From Prescottella soli (GTDB taxonomy: Bacteria; Actinomycetota; Actinomycetes; Mycobacteriales; Mycobacteriaceae), in assembly GCF_040024445.1 (NCBI RefSeq), contig NZ_CP157276.1, forward strand, positions 4,712,001 to 4,776,000: a DNA stretch of 64,000 nt. Direction: 5' to 3'. This document shows positions 9,610-17,911 of this stretch, piece by piece (within the stretch, counting starts at the first letter, position 1; every line of letters starts with the position of its first letter). Below the pieces are notes generated by a model that searched no databases, was not told the DNA's origin, and was given only the letters and a program-made list of their open reading frames with translations. The translations under genes were made by a program, and so were the position numbers.

Positions 9610-11772
9610 ATGTCAGCGGATGCCACCCCGGAGAACACTCGAACCCGGCCCGACGAGGGATTGGATCCGCAGCAGTCGGCCGCGGTGCTCGCCCCGCGCG
9701 GCCCGGTCTGCGTGCTCGCTGGTGCCGGCACCGGCAAGACCCGGACCATCACCCGCCGCATCGCGCACCTCGTCGCCGGCGGGCACGTCTCGGCCGGGCA
9801 GGTGCTGGCGGTCACGTTCACGGCCCGCGCGGCCGGCGAGATGCGGGGACGGCTCCGCGGGCTCGGCATCGGGGGAGGTGGCCCGCAGGTGCAGGCCCGA
9901 ACCTTCCACGCCGCCGCGCTGCGGCAGCTGAAGTACTTCTGGCCGCAGGTGATCGGGGACACCGATTGGCAGCTGCTCGACCGCAAGTTCGCGATCGTCG
10001 GGCAGGCCGCGAGCCGGGTGGGGCTGTCGACCAGTACCGAGAGCATCCGCGACCTCGCCAGTGAGATCGAGTGGGCCAAGGGCTCGCTCGTCGCGCCCGA
10101 GGACTATCCGGCCGCCGCCGCCCGCGCCCGCCGGGACATCCCCGCCGACGCCGCGCAGGTCGCGGCCGTCTACACCGGGTACGAGCAGCTCAAGGCCCGC
10201 AACTTCGACGGCATCCTGCTGGACTTCGACGACCTGCTGCTGCACACCGCGGCGGCGCTCGAGGACAACGCGTCGGTCGCCGAGGAGTTCCGGGACCGCT
10301 ACCGCTGCTTCGTCGTCGACGAGTACCAGGACGTGACGCCGCTGCAGCAGCGGGTGCTCGACGCGTGGCTCGGCGACCGCGACGACCTCACCGTCGTCGG
10401 CGACGCCAACCAGACCATCTATTCGTTCACCGGCGCCACCCCGAAGTACCTGCTGGACTTCTCGCGCCGATTCCCGGACGCGACCGTCGTCAGGCTCGAG
10501 CGCGACTACCGGTCCACCCCCGAGGTGGTGTCGCTGGCCAACCGGGTGATCGGCGCCGCCCGCGGCCGCATCGCCGGAACCCGGCTGCAGTTGATCGGCC
10601 AGCGGCCGCCCGGCCCCGAACCGACGTTCGCCGAGTACGACGACGAACCCGCCGAGGCGGCGGCCGTCGCCAAGCAGATCAAGAAGCTGATCGACCAGGG
10701 TGTCGAGCCCGCCGAGATCGCGGTGCTGTACCGCATCAACGCACAGTCCGAGGTGCACGAGCAGGCGCTGACCGAGGCGGGTATCCCGTACCAGGTGCGC
10801 GGCGGCGAGGGCTTCTTCACGCGCCAGGAGGTGCGCCAGGCCATCACCGCGCTCCGCCAGGTTGCCGGTCGTGACGACCTGCCCGACGGCGCCGACACCG
10901 GCGACGCCCTGGTCACGCTGGTGCGTGCGGTGCTGGTCCCGTTGGGACTGACCGACGTCGAGCCGGCCGGTGTGCAGGCGCGTGAGCGGTGGGGCTCGCT
11001 CACCGCACTGGTCGCGCTCACCGAGGAACAGCTGGCACACGACCCGAATCTCACGCTCGGCGGGCTGCTGAACGAGCTGGCGGCCCGCGCCGAGGCCCGA
11101 CACCCGCCGGTGGTGCAGGGTGTCACCCTCGCGTCGCTGCACGCGGCGAAGGGACTCGAGTGGGACGCGGTGTTCCTCGTCGGCCTCACCGAGGGGACGC
11201 TGCCGATCACGCACGTGCTTGGCGATGCCAACTCGCCCGGCGACGAGGCCGGGATCGAGGAGGAACGACGGCTGCTCTACGTCGGTGTCACCCGCGCCCG
11301 CGAGCACCTGGCGTTGTCGTGGGCGTTGGCCCGTAACGAGGGCGGACGCAAGAGCCGGCGCCGGTCCCGGTTCCTGCACGGACTGATCCCGGAGGACTCG
11401 CCGGCCTCGCGCATCGCGAAGCCGACGCAGTCCAAGCGGCAGCGTCCGCGGTGCCGGGTGTGCGGCAAGCAACTGATGGGGTCGACGGCGACCATGCTCG
11501 GCCGCTGCGAGCAGTGTCCGTCGAACCTCGACATCGAGTTGTTCGAGGCGCTCAAGGAGTGGCGGCGGGAGAAGTCCCGCGAGATGAACGTGCCCGCGTA
11601 CGTGGTGTTCAGCGACAATACGTTGACGGCGATCGCGGAGCAGCAACCGCAGGACGAGAAGGCGCTCGTGGCGATCCCGGGGATCGGTCCGAAGAAGCTC
11701 GAGCAGTTCGGGGCCGACGTTCTCGCCGTGGTCCGCGGTGAGCGTTCGGCGCCTGCGTTGGATCTGACGTGA
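9610..11772 (+). CDS. uvrD2: ATP-dependent DNA helicase UvrD2
   Basis: 720-residue superfamily-1A helicase with the hallmark C-terminus of actinobacterial UvrD2. Walker A is [10 protein letters not shown], Walker B VDEYQD, then [20 protein letters not shown] and [10 protein letters not shown]. After the motor come a tetracysteine module (Cys 615, 618, 633, 636) and an HRDC domain (about 650-715, [14 protein letters not shown]). In M. tuberculosis UvrD2 the tetracysteine region, not HRDC, is needed for unwinding. ATG 9610 is chosen; ATG 9601 is three codons upstream. It is followed by a weak hairpin (GCGGT/ACCGC at 11793-11805) and the whiB7 promoter. Confidence 0.92.
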   Translation: MSADATPENTRTRPDEGLDPQQSAAVLAPRGPVCVLAGAGTGKTRTITRRIAHLVAGGHVSAGQVLAVTFTARAAGEMRGRLRGLGIGGGGPQVQARTFHAAALRQLKYFWPQVIGDTDWQLLDRKFAIVGQAASRVGLSTSTESIRDLASEIEWAKGSLVAPEDYPAAAARARRDIPADAAQVAAVYTGYEQLKARNFDGILLDFDDLLLHTAAALEDNASVAEEFRDRYRCFVVDEYQDVTPLQQRVLDAWLGDRDDLTVVGDANQTIYSFTGATPKYLLDFSRRFPDATVVRLERDYRSTPEVVSLANRVIGAARGRIAGTRLQLIGQRPPGPEPTFAEYDDEPAEAAAVAKQIKKLIDQGVEPAEIAVLYRINAQSEVHEQALTEAGIPYQVRGGEGFFTRQEVRQAITALRQVAGRDDLPDGADTGDALVTLVRAVLVPLGLTDVEPAGVQARERWGSLTALVALTEEQLAHDPNLTLGGLLNELAARAEARHPPVVQGVTLASLHAAKGLEWDAVFLVGLTEGTLPITHVLGDANSPGDEAGIEEERRLLYVGVTRAREHLALSWALARNEGGRKSRRRSRFLHGLIPEDSPASRIAKPTQSKRQRPRCRVCGKQLMGSTATMLGRCEQCPSNLDIELFEALKEWRREKSREMNVPAYVVFSDNTLTAIAEQQPQDEKALVAIPGIGPKKLEQFGADVLAVVRGERSAPALDLT

Positions 11773-11810
11773 CATGACGTGACGGGAGGCCGGCGGTAAA
11801 ACCGCAGGTC

Positions 11811-11848
11811 ATAAATAACTTGTGCGGTCTGTTCGGGTCCCATACCCT
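11811..11848 (+). promoter_or_regulatory. whiB7 promoter with AT-rich WhiB7 site
   Basis: A -35-like TTGTGC (11820-11825) and a -10-like TACCCT (11843-11848) are separated by exactly 17 bp. Directly upstream of the -35 lies ATAAATAAC, an AT-rich patch in otherwise GC-rich DNA. Known WhiB7 promoters carry such a patch, which the AT-hook of WhiB7 contacts, so autoregulation is expected. Start of transcription would be near 11855, giving a leader of about 450 nt. Confidence 0.7.
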
Positions 11849-11947
11849 GGACTGCACGCCACGGGGAAACTCGTGTGCGGTGACCGTGTCCAGCACACGG
11901 AGCCCCGGAGACGGGGTCCGTGACGACGTGAAAGGGAGGTGGCAACG

Positions 11948-12142
11948 ATGAACGATTGGAACGCAGCAACTGCGGCACGTGCGTCGGTGCATGCATTCGC
12001 ATGCGCATACCTCCCGGCGGCCGAAATGGCCGCCGCGAGCGTCGCGGCGACAGCACCGCACGCAATCCGTCTGCGCACTGCAGCACAGGCAGCAGCCCGC
12101 GCATCCGTGGCCAGGAGCCGACACCGAACCATCGTTCGGTAG
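11948..12142 (+). CDS. whiB7 leader peptide (upstream ORF)
   Basis: A 64-codon reading frame starting MNDWNAATAARAS and rich in Ala and Arg. It lies wholly inside the whiB7 leader and is preceded by a very strong ribosome binding site (AAAGGGAGGTGG). No homology is expected for the product. The role inferred from other actinobacterial whiB7 leaders is to sense slow translation: stalled ribosomes in the uORF change leader folding and allow readthrough into whiB7. It ends 20 nt before a terminator-like hairpin, the arrangement needed for such attenuation. Confidence 0.65.
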   Translation: MNDWNAATAARASVHAFACAYLPAAEMAAASVAATAPHAIRLRTAAQAAARASVARSRHRTIVR

Positions 12143-12161
12143 ACACTCTGCCCGTCCTCCC

Positions 12162-12200
12162 GAGGCCACGGATCGCAACCGCGAACCGTGGCCTTCGTGT
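12162..12200 (+). terminator. conditional terminator in whiB7 leader
   Basis: Arms GGCCACGG (12164-12171) and CCGTGGCC (12186-12193) form an 8-bp GC stem, extendable by an A-T and a G-T pair, followed by TTCGTGTTT. It sits between the uORF stop and the whiB7 start. This is intrinsic-terminator-like on the plus strand and is presumably overcome when translation of the uORF stalls. Confidence 0.6.
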
Positions 12201-12310
12201 TTCGAGCTCATCGATTCGAGTTTGGATCCGAGCTTTCGACCACGGTTCGTCCGAACCCCGAAAGCCCGCACGAGCTACGAGCCGATCGCTCGAAACGACA
12301 AGGAGAAGAC

Positions 12311-12655
12311 GTGTCTACCGTGACATGCCGAGTACGCACCACGAACCACACCGTTTCCAACGGACTGGGAGTCGTCCGCTCGGCACGCCGGGAGCTGCCC
12401 TGCCGGGTCGACGAGAATCCCGACCTGTGGTTCGCCGAGACCCCGGCCGATCTCGAACGCGCGAAGGAGCTGTGCAGTGGATGTCCCATCCGCAGCCGAT
12501 GCCTGAACGCGGCCCTCGACCGCGCGGAGCCGTGGGGAGTGTGGGGCGGTGAGATCTTCGACCAGGGCGTCGTCATCGCCCGCAAACGGCCGCGAGGTCG
12601 ACCACGGAAGAACCCCGTGACCCCGGAGAAGGAGAAGACCCTGGTGTGCGCGTAA
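12311..12655 (+). CDS. whiB7: WhiB7 antibiotic-resistance transcription factor
   Basis: 114-residue Wbl protein. The [4Fe-4S] ligands are Cys31, Cys55, Cys58 and Cys64 (spacing CxxC-5x-C at the end). They are followed by the G[VI]WGG turn (EPWGVWGG) that contacts SigA, and a C-terminal AT-hook RGRPRK. The AT-hook separates WhiB7 from other Wbl proteins. It activates ribosome-targeting antibiotic resistance genes and itself. GTG 12311 is chosen because AAGGAGAAG lies just upstream and the product then begins VSTVTCRV. The long leader with uORF and hairpin supports regulation by translational stress. Confidence 0.93.
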   Translation: MSTVTCRVRTTNHTVSNGLGVVRSARRELPCRVDENPDLWFAETPADLERAKELCSGCPIRSRCLNAALDRAEPWGVWGGEIFDQGVVIARKRPRGRPRKNPVTPEKEKTLVCA

Positions 12656-12670
12656 CGCCGCCGCGATGAC

Positions 12671-12721
12671 GCGAAAACCCTTGCGGACGACCGAAAATCG
12701 GTAATCCGCAAGGGTTTTCGC
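12671..12721 (+). terminator. whiB7 terminator, strong 17-bp inverted repeat
   Basis: A perfect 17-bp inverted repeat (12671-12687 with 12705-12721) whose right arm ends in GGGTTTTCG. The loop holds a nested CCGA/TCGG hairpin. The A-rich left and T-rich right arm ends make it a good terminator on the plus strand. It reaches to the edge of the broken gene that follows. Confidence 0.85.
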
Positions 12722-12751
12722 GAATCCGTACGAGGCACGGCGCGTCGCCGA

Positions 12752-13307
12752 TTGCTCGAACTGCTGGTCGACGGTCCCATGACGGCCGGTGATCTGGCTG
12801 CGGAGTTCGACATGAGCCGGCCGGCGGTGGCCGAACACCTTCAAGTGCTTCGGCGTGCCGAGCTCGTCGATGTCGAGCCCGTGGGGCGGCAACGGTTCTA
12901 CCGACTCGCGACCGAGCCCCTAGAGTGCGTCAGCGAATGGTTGCACCCGTTCGAGCGCTTCTGGCGCACCCGACTGCGGCACATGCAGAACATCTGGAGA
13001 AAAAGGATCTCGATGACTGAAGCATGTATCGGAACCATCTCGGTGGACCAGTTCATCGCCGCCCCGCCGGCGAAGGTGTGGTGGGCGCTGACCGAACCCG
13101 AGCTCCTCGCGAAATGGTGGGTCCCGGGCGATGTCGAGGCGACGGTGGGGCACCGATTCCACCTCGAGATGCCGGGATTCGGTTCGATTCCACACGGGTT
13201 TCGAGATCGACGACAAGCGCGAGCAGGGCGCCTACGAACGCATGGGCATCGGATGGCGCGACACCGTGCTTCCCCGGCTCGCGCAGGCGGTGCCGCAGAT
13301 CGACTGA
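12752..13307 (+). pseudogene. broken ArsR-type HTH / SRPBCC (AHSA1) gene
   Basis: The first part encodes an ArsR-type winged helix (RRRLLELLVDGPMTAGDLA, then SRPAVAEHLQVLRR). It runs without a stop into an AHSA1/SRPBCC start (MTEACIGTISVDQFIAAP, 13013). After residues matching the first third of that fold the frame is lost near 13190. The end of the domain (HTGFEIDDK, then MGIGWRDTVLPRL) continues in the next frame to a TGA at 13307. Roughly 45-60 central codons are therefore missing. No good start codon precedes the helix-turn-helix; the usual N-terminal dozen residues are eroded beside the whiB7 terminator. Intact pairs normally form a regulator plus small-molecule-binding protein. Confidence 0.75.
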
Positions 13308-13342
13308 CCGCCCCCCGGCGGGCGACCGAACCGTGGGGCGCT

Positions 13343-14695
13343 CTACGCGCCGTCGAGGCTTTCGAGGTCGACGGATTCGACGGACTCGTCCGAGAAGCCC
13401 GGCAGCCACTTGGTGAGGATGGCCATGTACGGCGCGTAGGCGTCGAGCTGGGCGCAGATGCCGACCGACCCGAGCAGCACGCGGAAGATCATCAGGTACT
13501 CGGGCGGCAGGTTGAGTGCGCGCGCGGTCCGGAAATGGGTGCTCGAGAAATCGGTCGCGGTCCCGGCGGCCTTCTGCAGCCACGCTCGGGTGAAGTGGAA
13601 CGACTCGGTGCGGATGGGGTCGGTGAACGGGCGCAGGTAGTCGGCGATCTCCTGATCGGTGACGGTGCGGCCGGGCAGGACGAAACCGTTGGCGCGCAAC
13701 AGTTCCGTGAGTTCGTCGAAGCGCTCCTCGAGGTTCAGTCGGACCATGCGGCCCAGCACCGGCGGCAGCCCGTCCGGCATCGGGGCGGTGGCGCCGAAGT
13801 CGATGATCCCGAGGCGGCCGTCGTCGTGCAGCATGAAGTTGCCCGGGTGCGGATCGCAGTGCAGCAGCCCGACGCGGGCGGGGGAGACGAAGTGGAACTC
13901 CGCGAGCAGCGCGCCGGCGGTGTTGCGCTGCTCGGGGGTGCCGCGGGCGATGATCGTCGACAGCGGCGTGGCCGACATCCATTCGGTGACGACGACCTTG
14001 GGGGCGCTCGCCACTACGCGCGGCACGACGAACAGCGGATCACCCTCGAAGGCCTTCGCGAACGCGCGCTGGTTGTCGGCCTCGATGCGGTAGTCCAGCT
14101 CCTCCTCGGTGCGGGCGCTGAGCTCGTCGAGGATCGGCTTGACGTCGGTGCCCGGCATCACCGACGTGAACATGCCCGCGAACCGCGACAATGTCTTCAG
14201 ATCGGCGCGCAGCGCCTCGTCGGCACCCGGGTACTGCACCTTGACCGCGACCTCGCGACCGTCGGCCCACACGGCGCGGTGCACCTGCCCGATGCTGGCC
14301 GAGGCGGTGGGGGTGTCGTCGAACTCGGCGAAGCGGGTGCGCCACTTGGTGCCGAGCTGTTGGTCGAGCACTCGGTGCACGGCCTTCGCGGGCAGCGGGG
14401 GAGCCTCGGCCTGGAGCTTGGTCAATGCCTCTCGGTACGGTTCCGCGAACTCCTCGGGAATCGCGGCCTCCATCACGCTGAGGGCCTGTCCCAGCTTCAT
14501 CGCACCGCCCTTGAGCTCGCCGAGAACGGTGAACAACTGTTCGGCAGCCTTCGACGTCAACTGCGCGTCGATCGCGTCCCTGTCGCCGCCGGCAAGCTTC
14601 CTGCCGAAGCCCATCGCGGCCCGTCCGGCGATCCCCAGCGGAATGCTCGCGAGCTTGGCGGTGCGGGCAGTGCTTCTGCGGGGAATTTCGGGCAC
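13343..14695 (-). CDS. ABC1/UbiB-like atypical kinase (Rv3197-type)
   Basis: 450-residue ABC1-family atypical kinase. Visible are the family KxGQ motif in GGAMKLGQALS, ASIGQVHRA, the ATP Lys in VAVKVQYPG, the catalytic loop HCDPHPGNFM and metal-binding IIDFG. Members regulate or support lipid and quinone metabolism. The mycobacterial ortholog next to whiB7 (Rv3197) is a WhiB7-regulon gene tied to macrolide tolerance. GTG 14695 (VPEIPRRSTART) is chosen; an upstream extension is unconserved-looking. It lies 7 nt downstream of the E1-like gene and is probably cotranscribed with it. Confidence 0.85.
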   Translation of the reverse strand: MPEIPRRSTARTAKLASIPLGIAGRAAMGFGRKLAGGDRDAIDAQLTSKAAEQLFTVLGELKGGAMKLGQALSVMEAAIPEEFAEPYREALTKLQAEAPPLPAKAVHRVLDQQLGTKWRTRFAEFDDTPTASASIGQVHRAVWADGREVAVKVQYPGADEALRADLKTLSRFAGMFTSVMPGTDVKPILDELSARTEEELDYRIEADNQRAFAKAFEGDPLFVVPRVVASAPKVVVTEWMSATPLSTIIARGTPEQRNTAGALLAEFHFVSPARVGLLHCDPHPGNFMLHDDGRLGIIDFGATAPMPDGLPPVLGRMVRLNLEERFDELTELLRANGFVLPGRTVTDQEIADYLRPFTDPIRTESFHFTRAWLQKAAGTATDFSSTHFRTARALNLPPEYLMIFRVLLGSVGICAQLDAYAPYMAILTKWLPGFSDESVESVDLESLDGA

Positions 14696-14702
14696 CTGAC
14701 CA

Positions 14703-15596
14703 TCATGGCGGAAGATTCTCGGGTCCGTCCACGAACATCGTCGATCGTGAGCATCCACACCGTGGGTTGCGGGGCCACGGCCGGACCGCGAGGCGGTGCG
14801 AATCGAGGTCGAGTTCGAGGGTTGCGTCGAGACTCGCGGGTGCCGGTCGTGCCACCCCGGACAGCACCTTCTCGAGCTGGCCGAGCGCGACCGCCGCGGT
14901 GGCCATGACGGTGGCCGGTCCGGCGTGGCCCACCCGACCGAGCAGTTGTGCGGCCACGTGCGGCCACTCCTCGTCCGCCGCGCACCGGGTGAGGTCGGCG
15001 CACCGCAGGCAGCTGGTGCGACCGGGCAGCACGAGCGGTCCGACGATGCCGCGGCCGTCGCGCAGGCGGACCTGCAGGTGCGGGGTGCCGGCGGTGAACA
15101 GTGCGTCCACCAGCCGCGGATCCGCGATGAGATCGTCCGTGAGGACCACGCACATGCAGTTCCACCGGGTGACGTCGGTGTCGGTGGTGAAGTGGGTGGA
15201 CCGCGTCACTCGCGCCGGGGCGCCGACGAGGCCCGCGGCGATCGCGTCCGCGAGCGGCCCGCGTCCGTGTATCCGGATGGCGGGAGTCGGGTCCTGCGGC
15301 GCCGCCGCCGGCCGCAGCAGCCCGGCCTCGTCGAGTTCGCTGAGCAGGGTCGACATGTCGGTGGGCGAGATGCCGTAGTCGACGGCTCGCCACACCACCG
15401 ACGGTCGCGGCGTGCGGCCGTCGAGCAGCTGCAGGACCGACACGAGCGCGTCGGCGTCCACGCCGGCCGGCGGCGTCAGGATGAGGGCGGTGTCGGGGTC
15501 CCAGCCGATCTGGACGCGGCCGCTGGGCCGGACGACGACGGGACGGCGCGGATCCAGCGTTGGGCGGTGGGCGCGCCGGACGGAAGCCTGGGTCAT
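14703..15596 (-). CDS. E1-like / TOMM cyclodehydratase-related protein (Rv3196-type)
   Basis: 297-residue protein with no trans-membrane segment. It resembles the E1-like (ThiF-fold) partner domain of azole-forming cyclodehydratases. It has a winged-helix-like N-terminal part, a Rossmann-like middle (IRIHGRGPLADAIAAGLVG), and the signature GPLVLPGRTSCLRCADL...EEWP...AAQL. A zinc site of CxxC (CLRC) is completed by CxC near the C-terminus (RCGC). No YcaO partner, precursor peptide or exporter is nearby, so it acts alone or with the ABC1 kinase gene 7 nt downstream. Orthologs keep this position in mycobacteria; the function is unknown. Confidence 0.7.
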   Translation of the reverse strand: MTQASVRRAHRPTLDPRRPVVVRPSGRVQIGWDPDTALILTPPAGVDADALVSVLQLLDGRTPRPSVVWRAVDYGISPTDMSTLLSELDEAGLLRPAAAPQDPTPAIRIHGRGPLADAIAAGLVGAPARVTRSTHFTTDTDVTRWNCMCVVLTDDLIADPRLVDALFTAGTPHLQVRLRDGRGIVGPLVLPGRTSCLRCADLTRCAADEEWPHVAAQLLGRVGHAGPATVMATAAVALGQLEKVLSGVARPAPASLDATLELDLDSHRLAVRPWPRNPRCGCSRSTMFVDGPENLPP

Positions 15597-15754
15597 GTCG
15601 TCGACGATCGCACCCCGCGACCGCCGCAGATGCCCGCCGGACGGGGTTGTCCACAGGCCCGGACGAGGTGTGACGTGCGGTTTCGTGTCGTCGCGCGGAT
15701 TCGTCCGAAATCCGCGTCGGACGCTGTCCGAGCGGGCCGCTAGCGTGGGTGCCC

Positions 15755-16384
15755 GTGACTGGCACCGGAATCTCCGACAGCGGACGCCCCGAGGTGGAGA
15801 TCCGACGCAGCGCGCGGCGGCGGCGCACCGTCAGCGCACGCCGCGAGGGCGACAAGGTGGTCGTGCTGATGCCGGCCGGTCTCTCGAAGTCGGCGGAGGC
15901 GGACCTGGTCGCCGAGATGATCGGGAAGCTCGAACGGTCGGACCGCCGCGCCGCGGCCCGCGCCGAACGCAGCGACGTCGAACTGGCCGAGCGCACCGCC
16001 CGGCTGTCGGCGCGGTGGCTCGGTGGCGCGGCGGCACCCGTGTCGGTGCGCTGGGTGCCGTCGATGCGGACCCGCTGGGCGTCGTGCACGCCGAACGACG
16101 GCACCATCCGGGTCAGCGAGCTGCTGCAGACGGTGCCGTCGTACGTGTTGGACTACGTGCTGGTGCACGAATTGGTGCACCTGTATGTCGCCGGCGGACA
16201 CAACGACCGCTTCTGGCGGGAGGTGCGCCGCTATCCGAAGACCGAGCGGGCAATGGGCTACCTGGAGGCGTACTCCGTGGTGACGCGGCAGCCCGGCCTG
16301 CTGGACGGGATCGACCTCACCGATCCCATGGTCGACGCCGTCGGCTGCGGGGCAGCCGACGACGTTGGTGTTCCTACCGCTTAG
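15755..16384 (+). CDS. YgjP-like zinc metallopeptidase domain protein
   Basis: 209-residue protein with the zincin signature VHELVHLYVAGGHNDRFW: HExxH plus a distal GHNxxFW, typical of the YgjP/SprT-like metallopeptidase fold (PF01863). The basic N-terminus (RRSARRRRTVSARR) and MRTRWASCTPNDGTI before the active site are also family features. Substrate unknown. GTG 15755 sits 8 nt after a -10 box TAGCGT, suggesting a leaderless start; GTG 15749 would be too close to that box. Its 3' end overlaps the convergent DUF2342 gene by 4 nt. Confidence 0.75.
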   Translation: MTGTGISDSGRPEVEIRRSARRRRTVSARREGDKVVVLMPAGLSKSAEADLVAEMIGKLERSDRRAAARAERSDVELAERTARLSARWLGGAAAPVSVRWVPSMRTRWASCTPNDGTIRVSELLQTVPSYVLDYVLVHELVHLYVAGGHNDRFWREVRRYPKTERAMGYLEAYSVVTRQPGLLDGIDLTDPMVDAVGCGAADDVGVPTA

Positions 16385-17799
16385 GCGTCGCCCTCGTCGC
16401 TGCCGCTCTCGCGGTTCTTCTCCTCGCGTTCGCGGGCCTCGGTCTGCTCGAGCTGCGCGATCGGATCGTGGAAGGTGCCCGAGTCGCCGCCGAGGATGCG
16501 GTCGACGAACGCGGCCGGGCTGTCGAGATCCGAGGAGTCGGGCAGCAGGTCGGGGTGCGCCCACACGCCGTCGCGGGCGTCGACGCCGGTGTCGGAGGTG
16601 AGCCGACGCCACAGCTGCGCGGCCTCGCGCACCTTGCGGGGCCGCAGTTCCAGACCGACGAGGGTGGCGAAGGTCTGCTCGGCCGGACCGCCCGTGGCGC
16701 GACGACGTCGCAGCGTTTCGGTCAGGGCCGCGACACCGGGGAGCCGCTCGCCGAGCGCCTCGGAGACGACGGTCTCCACCCAGCCCTCGACCAGCGCCAG
16801 CATCGTCTCGAGGCGCTCGAGGGCCTGCTTCTGCTCGGGCGTGGTCTGCGGTTCGAACGCGCCCTGCTGCAGGATCTTCTCGATCTGCGACGGGTCCGTC
16901 AGGGCCGACGGGTCGAGGCCCTGCGCCGCCTCCTCGATCGCGGAGAAGTCCATCTTGATACCGCGCGCGTAGTCCTCGACGGTGGCCAGCAGACGCTGCC
17001 GCAGCCACGGCACATGGCTGTAGAGGCGCTGGTAGGCGGCCTCGCGGGCCGCGATGAACACGAGCACCTCACGGTGCGGCTGCTCGAGTCCCTCGCTGAA
17101 CGCCTCGATCGCGGCCGGCAGCAGCGCTGCGGTGCCGGCGGGGCCGAGTGGCAGCCCGATGTCGGTGGAGGTGAGGACCTCCTTGGACAGCTGGCCGAGG
17201 GCCTGACCCAGCTGGGAGCCGAACGTGAGGCCACCCATCTGGGTGAGCATCCCGGCCATCGGGCCGATCATGCTGCGGGCCTCCTCGGGCAGGCCCTGCA
17301 CCCACATGCCGGACACCTGCTGGGCGACCGGGTCGCACAGGCGCTTCCACGTGTCGAGAGTGCCGTCGAGCCAGTCGTTGGGGGTCCAGGCGAGGGTGCG
17401 GGTGGCGCCGGCGGGGAGCGTCGTCGCGCCGTCGAGCCACAGTTCCGCGAGTCGGGCGGCGTCGGCGACAGCTGACGCGGTGCCCTCGGTGATCGGGGTC
17501 ACCGAGCCGATCTGCTGCCGGGCGAGGTTCTTCGCTACGTCGTAGTTGACGGGACCGGACTGGCCGCCCTCGCCCATCGCGCTGCCCATGCCGCTCAGCA
17601 TCTGACCGAACTGCGTGAGCATCTGGCCGAGGGCCGCGGGGTCGAAGCCCGCGCCGCCGGCCCCACCGAGGCCGAACGCGTTGGGATCGAAGCCGAACGG
17701 CTGACCGGCGCCTTGACCCCCGCCCTGTTCGCGGCCCGAGTCCTTCTTGCGGTCCGGGTCGTCGTCGGAGTTGGAGAAACCAAAGGGCAGATCGCTCAT
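16381..17799 (-). CDS. DUF2342 zincin-like protein (Rv3195-type)
   Basis: 472-residue protein. A Gly/Gln-rich, low-complexity N-terminus (about 1-90) precedes a helical domain of the DUF2342 / F420-associated putative hydrolase family. The segment EVLVFIAAREAAYQRLYSHV occupies the place of the metallopeptidase-like helix of the family. Here it reads R-E-A-A-Y, so it is not a canonical HExxH. No signal peptide or TM. It is convergent with the YgjP-like gene and divergent from the PDZ-Lon protease. Activity is unproven for the family. Confidence 0.75.
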   Translation of the reverse strand: MSDLPFGFSNSDDDPDRKKDSGREQGGGQGAGQPFGFDPNAFGLGGAGGAGFDPAALGQMLTQFGQMLSGMGSAMGEGGQSGPVNYDVAKNLARQQIGSVTPITEGTASAVADAARLAELWLDGATTLPAGATRTLAWTPNDWLDGTLDTWKRLCDPVAQQVSGMWVQGLPEEARSMIGPMAGMLTQMGGLTFGSQLGQALGQLSKEVLTSTDIGLPLGPAGTAALLPAAIEAFSEGLEQPHREVLVFIAAREAAYQRLYSHVPWLRQRLLATVEDYARGIKMDFSAIEEAAQGLDPSALTDPSQIEKILQQGAFEPQTTPEQKQALERLETMLALVEGWVETVVSEALGERLPGVAALTETLRRRRATGGPAEQTFATLVGLELRPRKVREAAQLWRRLTSDTGVDARDGVWAHPDLLPDSSDLDSPAAFVDRILGGDSGTFHDPIAQLEQTEAREREEKNRESGSDEGDA

Positions 17800-17911
17800 A
17801 GTTCAACGGTACAAGGCGAGACGGGCCATGGCCCGCGCACCGATCACGCTGACGGCGAACAGCCGGTGGGGTGACGGGGAGCACCGCGGTCGGCGCTCTA
17901 TCCTGGGCCTG

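Noticed and set aside
13308-14908. Continuation of the plus-strand frame through the ABC1 kinase region after the broken ArsR-SRPBCC gene
   Set aside because: After about 13190 the translation is low-complexity antisense of the kinase; the real domain end lies in another frame and stops at 13307.
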